This document shows positions 57,301 to 64,000 of a DNA stretch of 64,000 nucleotides, in pieces (within the stretch, counting starts at the first letter, position 1; every line of letters begins with the position of its first letter). The translations under genes and the position numbers were made by a program. The stretch lies in NCBI GenBank assembly GCA_040954595.2, contig CM082597.2, positions 2,604,001-2,668,000 of the forward strand, written 5' to 3'. Below the pieces are notes generated by a model. That model was not told the origin of the DNA. It was given only the letters and a program-made list of their open reading frames with translations, and did not search any database. Source of the DNA: Balanoglossus misakiensis. Taxonomy: Eukaryota; Hemichordata.

Positions 57301-58982
57301 AATGGCGACATACACGAGCTATTTTTCCCAGCATGCGATGCGAGTTTGTTTCTCATTAGCATATCGCCATGGTGATACCCTGCGTGTTCAGAGTATGTAG
57401 ACGCTGAACGCGAAACCATAGACGCCGTGGCATGGCGACTTCAAAAGCTGCCAAAGTAAATGTTTAAGGTCTTTGGAAATAATTGCAATGGCGATATAGT
57501 GGCGACCTTTAATCAAGAAGTTTCCAGAAAGAGAAAAAGAGGCAACTGACAGTATTTAGACGTCAACTGGTGGCCTCGGAAACCTAAAAAAATTTACGCG
57601 CACCAGCCACTGCGGAGGACAACACGCTAAAATTTCCCAGGGTATTTAACAAGGTTATTCGACCGTGTCATTTGTGCGCAGTTGACGGTAAAATTAAGCT
57701 TCCAGAAACGTGCAGACGACGATACTTCTTTACTCTGAAATATAGCTAATGATTTTGCCTCCAACCAATTTTTGACGCCTGTCTAAACGACTATTAATGC
57801 AGACTGAAAATGTAGGCCTATTCTAAGAATAGTCTGAGGTCGATAGCACCTTTTGTCGGGTAGAATTGACTGTAAGCTCATACAACGAAGTGTGTGGTAA
57901 AGTGGTTTTAAGCAGCTTAAATATAAAAGTTTTTCAATTGACTCATTTCAAAGTGGCTGAATAGAATATTATATTTTTGGATAATGTTTTCCCAGCTGAC
58001 AATCAATTTAGAATATGCGATACTAATCATCCAAGACACATAAACCAAAAAAGTGGCAAACATACTCTAGTTTTTATTACCGTACATTATGAACAGATGC
58101 AACTCCAATACATGACAATAACGTTCATATTCATCAAAAACACGAGATTTGGAACATGATTGATCAATAATACTGCAACACTATGAAACAAAAACTATTA
58201 TACATAATGCTGAAAGGCAAAAGTGAAAGACGAATAACTTAAAATATTCTGGAATACAACTCTCAACTAACATGGAAAGACATGATTTCTTAGAGAGAAA
58301 TATTGGTCATTTACTTTTAAATAGGCATGGTGTCCATACAATTTTATTTGATCTTTCAATTTAATTTCTTTTGATTGAGACACGAATGAAAATAATGTAA
58401 TCTAATTTATACGTGATTTTTTAACCTTGTCAAAATTTCACTTCAAAGTTCAAAGACAAATTCAAGTTGACACACACACATTTCGTGGACTCAAGTATCA
58501 CATGCCATGAAAATTTCAATCTAGAAAATTATATATTCGAAGATTTCTGGGTAAATATATGTATAAAATAATTATTTTCTCTTTCTATCTTTCTAATATA
58601 AATATCATAAGATATCTAAGAAACACAGTATAAGGACATGCATGACAATAACTTTGAGTAAACTTAACTTGACTAGTTTCAGTCGTACAGTCAAAAACAG
58701 TACATTTTTAAATTGTGGGATGAATTTACAAAATTGCTTTATACATTGGCAGATAATGTATGAAAGAAAAAAATATAATAAAGGTGTACATTTAATTATT
58801 ACCAGAAGAAAAGGGCAGTAGTTTTTACTACTAATGAATAATAGAATAGTGGACATTTCTAAGCATAGTGCGCCCTCTACATCAACGCCCTCTAGAGTTT
58901 ACGAACACATAGCGCTCAAGATAACACAATAATAATCACACTGAGACCTCACTTATAGCAGAGACCCTGGAAAGGGACCTGC
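57301..58982. other. Spacer between the JHY promoter region and the zinc-finger gene
   Basis: CpG-containing up to about 57.7 kb, then AT-rich. No coding exon supported on either strand. Confidence 0.55.
57363..57376. promoter_or_regulatory. X-box-like RFX motif near the JHY 5' end
   Basis: ATCGCC-AT-GGTGAT fits RYYNYY-N2-RRNRAC except for the final base, on both strands. It lies about 260 bp 5' of the putative first-exon donor. X-boxes are typical of motile-cilium gene promoters. Confidence 0.4.
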
Positions 58983-58988
58983 TTTATT
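58983..58988 (-). terminator. Putative poly(A) signal of the zinc-finger gene
   Basis: AATAAA on the - strand about 280 bp after the zinc-finger stop codon. Confidence 0.5.
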
Positions 58989-59264
58989 GTATGAAGCACA
59001 CACGACAGGCGAATGTTGAATAATATTTTACTTCAGGATAATATACTTATTTACATGTTTGACTATGTGTCGGTTCTATATGCTGGGAAATAACTGGACC
59101 AAGTGTGAGGTCAACACACATCAATATGTGACCCTGTGTGAGGTCACTGACTTGTTGTTATTTACTTTTTGAATGATCTGTGATTCACACACCGAGCAAT
59201 CAGTCAATAAACAGAAATGTCAGACCTCCTGTACAATGATTTGGATGTTGATCTTGCGAACGCT

Positions 59265-60614
59265 TTAATGAGGTGATATTATAATTCTTGTTATGTGGCA
59301 CACCAGGTCTTCTTGGCTTGTGTAGGCAGTCTTGCAGCCCTTGCAGTAGAAGGGAACTTCGGAATTCTGGTGCCAGCTTGTGTGGAGGGTATACAGGACG
59401 ACATCACTGAACTTCCAACCGCAGTACGTGCACTCGAAGCCACTACCAACATTCTTGGTTGGCTTCGCGGCGTTGACTTTCGAGCTGGCGGCGTCGCTGA
59501 TTGTTTCCGGTGGGTGCTCGGACGTGGCCATGCGCGTGACGTGGCAGAAGAATTTGTCGCGTTGACCGCAGTCCATCCGGCAGCCTTTGCATTTGAATGG
59601 TTCGGCTTCGCTGTGATGCCAACTGCTGTGCAGGGTGTGCTGCACGGAGTCGGTGAACTGGATGTCGCAGTGCTTGCACTGCAGGCGTTCGTCTTCCGCA
59701 TAAGCGGGAGCCAGCCCCTGTTCCCGGGTCAACGCTACCTTCCCTCTGTCTCTGTGTTCCCCGGTCTGTGTGGAAATGGTGGACGACTTGGGTATTCCGT
59801 CCGGCTGCATGGACGAGTCGATTTCACAGTCTCGTTCTTCCTTGCATTGGCGAGCCGAATCCTCCAGGCCCGCTGCAGCTCTTCCCTTGTTTCTTCCTGA
59901 CCGCAGCTGACATTCAGCCGAGAGATCCTTATTAGCGACCTCCTCATTTGTCTGACAGGCGTACTCCTGCACCAGATTCTGCATCACAGACATCTCGTCA
60001 TCGGCCAACCGTCGCAGATCTTCAAAGTCTGGATTGATCTCCAGGCCCTGCTTTTTCAGATCTCCCTCCTGCAGCATAGACGTGCTGCTTACCGTGACAT
60101 CATCAGCCTTCTCCTCATGACCTTTACCCTCTGACCCCAAAGCATCACCTTCTGAGGGTACAGTGTTACCCTCATCCCTCCTCAGCGAGTAAACATTCAG
60201 TATTTTGGGGAGAAAGCAAGCCTCCTCGCCTTGCTGCCCCTCCTCCTCCTCCTCCATCTCCTCCTCTTCATCTTTTATTTGCACTTTCTTTTCTCCAGTG
60301 ACTTTACCTTTAATCCCCTTAATGGTAGCCTCCAGTTTAGCTCTCTTGGTCTTGTCTCGGACACTTGGCAGTCCGCTTCTCTTGAGTCCTTGTTGCCATG
60401 GAGACTCATTAACGCAATTAACTTCTTGTTGACCCCTCGGTGCTGAACCATCATCTTGGGGTTCAGAGGAAGATTCCTGACCTCCTTCACTGAAGACTTT
60501 GTTGTTCTGATCTAGATCTCTTTTGACATTATCAGATCCTTCATCACCTTGTTCATCACCACCTTTTTCTCCCTCTTCTCCATCTTCCATCTCGAGTTTG
60601 TGACTCAAATCGAG
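59265..60614 (-). CDS. Zinc-finger gene, last exon (residues 324-772)
   Basis: Encodes the acidic middle region and both C-terminal finger pairs. The final histidine is the last residue before TAA. Large overlapping frames on both strands (for example 59295-59900) are shadows. Confidence 0.88.
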   Translation of the reverse strand, partial: LDLSHKLEMEDGEEGEKGGDEQGDEGSDNVKRDLDQNNKVFSEGGQESSSEPQDDGSAPRGQQEVNCVNESPWQQGLKRSGLPSVRDKTKRAKLEATIKGIKGKVTGEKKVQIKDEEEEMEEEEEGQQGEEACFLPKILNVYSLRRDEGNTVPSEGDALGSEGKGHEEKADDVTVSSTSMLQEGDLKKQGLEINPDFEDLRRLADDEMSVMQNLVQEYACQTNEEVANKDLSAECQLRSGRNKGRAAAGLEDSARQCKEERDCEIDSSMQPDGIPKSSTISTQTGEHRDRGKVALTREQGLAPAYAEDERLQCKHCDIQFTDSVQHTLHSSWHHSEAEPFKCKGCRMDCGQRDKFFCHVTRMATSEHPPETISDAASSKVNAAKPTKNVGSGFECTYCGWKFSDVVLYTLHTSWHQNSEVPFYCKGCKTAYTSQEDLVCHITRIIISPH

Positions 60615-61933
60615 CTGCCAAATCCAAACAGAAATCAGTAGTGAGTTGCAGTGAGGTCAGACCCATGCAGTGAGGTCAGACCCAGTCACTCTCTGAGTGA
60701 CATTCATGTCTTTTGTTTAAAAAAATAGAACTAAGGTCAGCAGACATAAATGGCAACAATAAACTTAACTTGTACTTCATGTGTGTCGACTTCAAGGGCC
60801 ATAACACATAAAGTTGTTACATTTCCTGCATATTCATCTAGCATAGATACATTGTAACATTCCTTGAATATGTTGAGACTTTGTAGCCATTAAATGCATG
60901 TACTGCAACATAATGCATGCAAGCAGTAGCATTATACTCTACTAGTAGTTTTTATGATACTTACTGCTCGTGGATCAGGGTTACGTTGGTGAGTGGATTC
61001 TTCTGGCATCAGAAAGTCTGTTCTGAATGGCATGTTGAAGGGGTACAGAGGAATGACTATGTTACAATTTGTAGTTTGTGCCAAAGTGGCAAAACCAACA
61101 GTGGTTGGGATGTCTTGTTTGCCTGTGATGAAGGGATTCAATTCTGCACTGCTGGAGTCTTGACGCTGTTGGTTTGCTGCTGTAGTATCTGTTGTGTTTG
61201 GAGACGTTTCTGGATTTGACGCAGGGGTGGGGGAGACAGGGAAGTAAACAGGGATGTCTTTTATGTGCGGGTGCTTGCGGCTGTAGTGAGCGTTGAGGAG
61301 CGTCTGGTTGCGGAAGCTGGCGTCGCACGCCCCACAACGGTACGGCCGTTCTCCAGAATGAACGCGGAGATGGTAGTCCAAGCCTTGCTTGGACGAGAGG
61401 AGTCTGCCACATATTTCACAAGTGAAGGGTTTCAACCCAACGTGCGTGCGCAAATGGTATTTAAGTCCGCTTGGCGTGGAGAAGTGGCGATCGCAGTGAG
61501 GGCAACGTACACGTTCGCATTCACGATACTCTCTCGGCCTCATTGATGAAGCGTCCACATTCAGTAAACCGGAAGTGTTGTCTTTCAATCTTGTCGGGGA
61601 GAAACTAATATGCAATGGAGCGCTGATGGAGGGAGGGCCGTTTGTTACACTCAGAGGACCGTGAGACGAAAGCGTCGCGGTCTGTGCTGGGCCTGTCGTT
61701 AGACTATCTTTCTTCCGGTGTGTTCGCTTGTGAGCAGTCAGTGTGCTATACCAACAGAAAGACCTGTCGCACATATTACACTTCAGAGGTTTCAAACCTT
61801 CATGCATCCACTCATGCTGCCTCAGGTACAACTCATTGGGACAAATTTTGTGGCAATACTGGCATTCGTACTCATTGTTCGAATTCTTTTGTCTTTTCCT
61901 CGTCCAATATGGCCGCTCCCCAGTCACATTCAT
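59265..61933 (-). CDS. C2H2 zinc-finger protein with two Ikaros-type C-terminal finger pairs, 2 coding exons seen
   Basis: The CDS joins complement(60965-61933, 59265-60614), phase 0 across GCA|GTAAGT and GGCAG|CTC: 772 residues. N-terminal fingers: ZF1 24-44, ZF2 52-72, then a Ser/Thr/Pro linker, ZF3 144-164, ZF4 172-192 and ZF5 200-221, all with complete Cys2His2 sets and KPF/GERPY-type linkers. The middle is acidic (EEE runs). The C-terminus has two pairs, about 636-690 and 718-772, each of the form CxxC-x12-H-x3-H-x8-CxxC-x12-H, with YTLH or HTLH and CH(I/V)TR as in Ikaros/Hunchback dimerisation fingers. This suggests a nuclear DNA-binding, self-associating transcription factor (inference). 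I cannot assign a named orthologue. The ATG at 61933 (ACCATGA context) follows an acceptor only 10 nt upstream, so earlier exons exist and may be coding. Confidence 0.85.
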
Positions 61934-61943
61934 GGTTCCAGCT
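60965..61943 (-). CDS. Zinc-finger gene, upstream exon (residues 1-323)
   Basis: Acceptor TTTCTCAG|AGC at 61944; encodes ZF1-ZF5 and a Thr/Ser/Asn-rich tail. The first ten bases (61943-61934) are 5'UTR if the ATG at 61933 is used. Confidence 0.88.
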
Positions 61944-64000
61944 CTGAGAAACAAAAACACAGAATACAAAATTGCACTTTTCATACTGTACAGAAATACA
62001 CTATAGAGTTATACTGCTTGTAAAATAAGGAGGCACCGTCATTAGTTGCATAAGCTGTAATACATCCAAACAATATGCTTGTCAAGACTATCCATAATTA
62101 TCATGAAAGGTAGCCATTAATTTTTCTCAATATGTCAAGTTATAAAACACTGTGTCCTGGTGACTATAACATAGTTACGAAAATAGAATTGTTACCAGTA
62201 GTTATGAAGATTCCATACTGAAAAACACTGCTTCTGAAAACAAACTAATCCTGTGAACAAACGGAATACTAGTGCTGATTAGTGAACACTAAACAGAAAT
62301 CTCATGGCCTGGCAAGATCTGGTACATTGAGATGAAATAGTAATAACAATACATTATGCATGGATACATTATTTTATCATTCAGTAATTATACCAGCATA
62401 AATAACTTCACTAAAGTAAAAAAACGATGGCTGATGCAGCCTGTACATTTGTTAATGTGCTTCACATACTAATAAGTGATAACAATGATATGCTAAATAA
62501 CTCAGGGCTAACCCAGTTGAAAACTTAATTAGTTCCAATCTTTACTACAGGATAGAAAAAAATGTTTCACCCCAGCATGAAACAGAAAGTGACATAAAAA
62601 TTTATAAGTTCATAACCAAAAGTAGTGTTGTTGTTTTTTAATTAGATGTGTACAAAATTGCCTGTAAAACAGTACTTGTATAACACCAAATGCCATGTAT
62701 AATAAGATCATGTAATCTAAACACAAAATTCCAAGTAAACATAAATCTAAACCCTACAGTACTAAAACTGCCAAATTCTGATTACTTAGCTGTTATGAAC
62801 TGTGGGAAAATATCATGAAGAGGTCAGAAGCAAGGCTGATATGGAATCTTTCCAACGCTTGCATGTTTAACCTGATATGCCCCGAAATAGCACACTGCTT
62901 CTGTCAGGGATAATCTACTGCTTTCTCCAGTACTGTTTTTAGCCAGAGGTCTTTCACTTAAGATCTGTGTTACTATTTTAATGTATTTTGTTTTTGAGAA
63001 TACACAGAAAACACAGAATATTTTCGTCGACGTATTTGAATTTTAAATTTTGAATTGCTGTAAGTCAATGCATCATTTAATATTGGATTTTGGACATACA
63101 TGAAACAAGTTTAATCTTTTTTTTATAAAAAATAGTTTTAAAATCCAGTAAAAACTTAAAAACCGAAATATATGCAAGTCTTACTTGAATTGCAATTATT
63201 TGCATATATTTGTAACTTCTGTGATCATATCCAAAAAGTCATCACTTTGATTGAATGAAATAAATATATTCACAAAATTCCAGCTTTCATCTGTACATAT
63301 TTCTGTTGAAAACTATAAAATTGTTCATAAATTTGCAATGCAAATTGCAATATTCAAATTTCCGAAATATTACATGCTTCTGACTGCATTAATAAGTTAA
63401 CCTCGTCTGAAGATTACAAATGTAATAATTTTTTTTAAATTATTACAAAGAAAGTAATTTAACAAGTTCTCAGTTCATGAGACCAATAAATTATAACAGA
63501 ATGATTACTATTTATGACAGTACGTCTAAAGAAAAAAAATATGCGTGAGGGGCCTGCTGAGGGCCCCACTTTTGTATTGTTACATTTTTTCTATTATTTT
63601 TTATGAAAAAAGAGGTTTTGACACGCCAGTAAAACATTAACAACACATTGTATTAATATTAACAATCCTGTAATACAATGAGTAAGTCATCCGAGTTTTT
63701 GATTAAAGCGAATGTAAACATGTAGGGGCCCACTGCGAGTTTTTTTTTAGAGAGAGCCGGTTATGCATCGCGTATACTTCGTTTTTGATAATATTTATAC
63801 CTTTTTTATCAGTGCATGAATTAATTGCCACTGTCTGTCGTCATGACGACGCGCCACAATATGTATCCCATACTGATTATGAGCAACATGAGAACACCAT
63901 ACTCTGTATCAGTTAAAAATAGATGTGTTTTTACGCACTTCCAACGGCAACAAGGCGTTTTTTGTCGCTAAAAAAATAATGGGGCACCCATTTCAAGAAA
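61944..64000. other. AT-rich flank, probably 5' intron of the zinc-finger gene
   Basis: No exon, RNA gene or repeat recognised. It should contain intron sequence leading to an upstream exon outside the window. Confidence 0.5.

Noticed and set aside
57432-57455. MATSKAAK mini-exon followed by GTAAAT, as a possible divergent gene start head-to-head with JHY
   Set aside because: No downstream + strand exon could be found up to 64 kb, and the donor is only moderate.
59295-59900. 201-codon frame on the + strand opposite the zinc-finger exon
   Set aside because: Antisense shadow; the - strand frame has complete C2H2 motifs.
60392-60405. Perfect RFX X-box match GTTGCCATGGAGAC
   Set aside because: It lies in the coding exon of the zinc-finger gene (residues NESPWQQG), so chance or codon constraint is the simpler explanation.

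Overview
This is a window of an animal nuclear genome: intron-rich genes with GT-AG junctions, AATAAA polyadenylation signals, long AT-rich non-coding stretches, microsatellites and small inverted-repeat transposons. Four protein-coding genes can be assembled exon by exon with reading phase kept at every junction. Orthology to SIK3, JHY and MRPL41, together with the intron density, points to an invertebrate deuterostome (hemichordate, echinoderm or amphioxus-like). The sequence alone does not settle the species.

Layout. (1) 1-4163: no gene recognised; several CRE palindromes, a CTCF-like motif and a 50-bp tandem duplication. (2) 4164-5237, + strand: a four-exon MRPL41 gene (mitochondrial large ribosomal subunit protein). 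(3) 5369-9934: intergenic DNA with a dispersed satellite-like repeat, a (GT)n(GTAT)n tract, two CRE palindromes 11 bp apart and a polypurine tract. (4) 9935-41254, + strand: a 13-exon salt-inducible kinase 3 (SIK3) gene of 1351 residues with a 23-kb first intron. It has an intact kinase domain, a UBA region, at least five conserved basic phospho-site motifs and an unexpected complete C-terminal KA1 domain. (5) 41255-46444: its probable 3'UTR and a short convergent spacer. (6) 46445-53776, - strand: JHY, a cilia gene, with one 3.4-kb coding exon and four short ones that carry the conserved C-terminal blocks; a non-coding first exon is likely near 57.1 kb. (7) 59265-61933, - strand: a C2H2 zinc-finger gene with five N-terminal fingers and two tandem Ikaros-type C-terminal finger pairs; its 5' end probably lies beyond the window. 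(8) 61944-64000: AT-rich, nothing recognised.

The genes do not form a pathway. The regulatory content is suggestive: eight perfect TGACGTCA palindromes lie in the first 31 kb, around and inside SIK3, whose family controls CREB coactivators (CRTCs). RFX-type X-boxes occur in SIK3 intron 1 and next to the putative JHY promoter, as expected for a ciliary gene. The non-coding DNA holds at least four small repeat families: a TTAA-flanked piggyBac-like MITE, a TA-flanked 169-bp MITE, a 62-bp satellite-like unit at three loci and a tRNA-derived SINE head. No CRISPR array, viral gene or complete autonomous transposon was seen.
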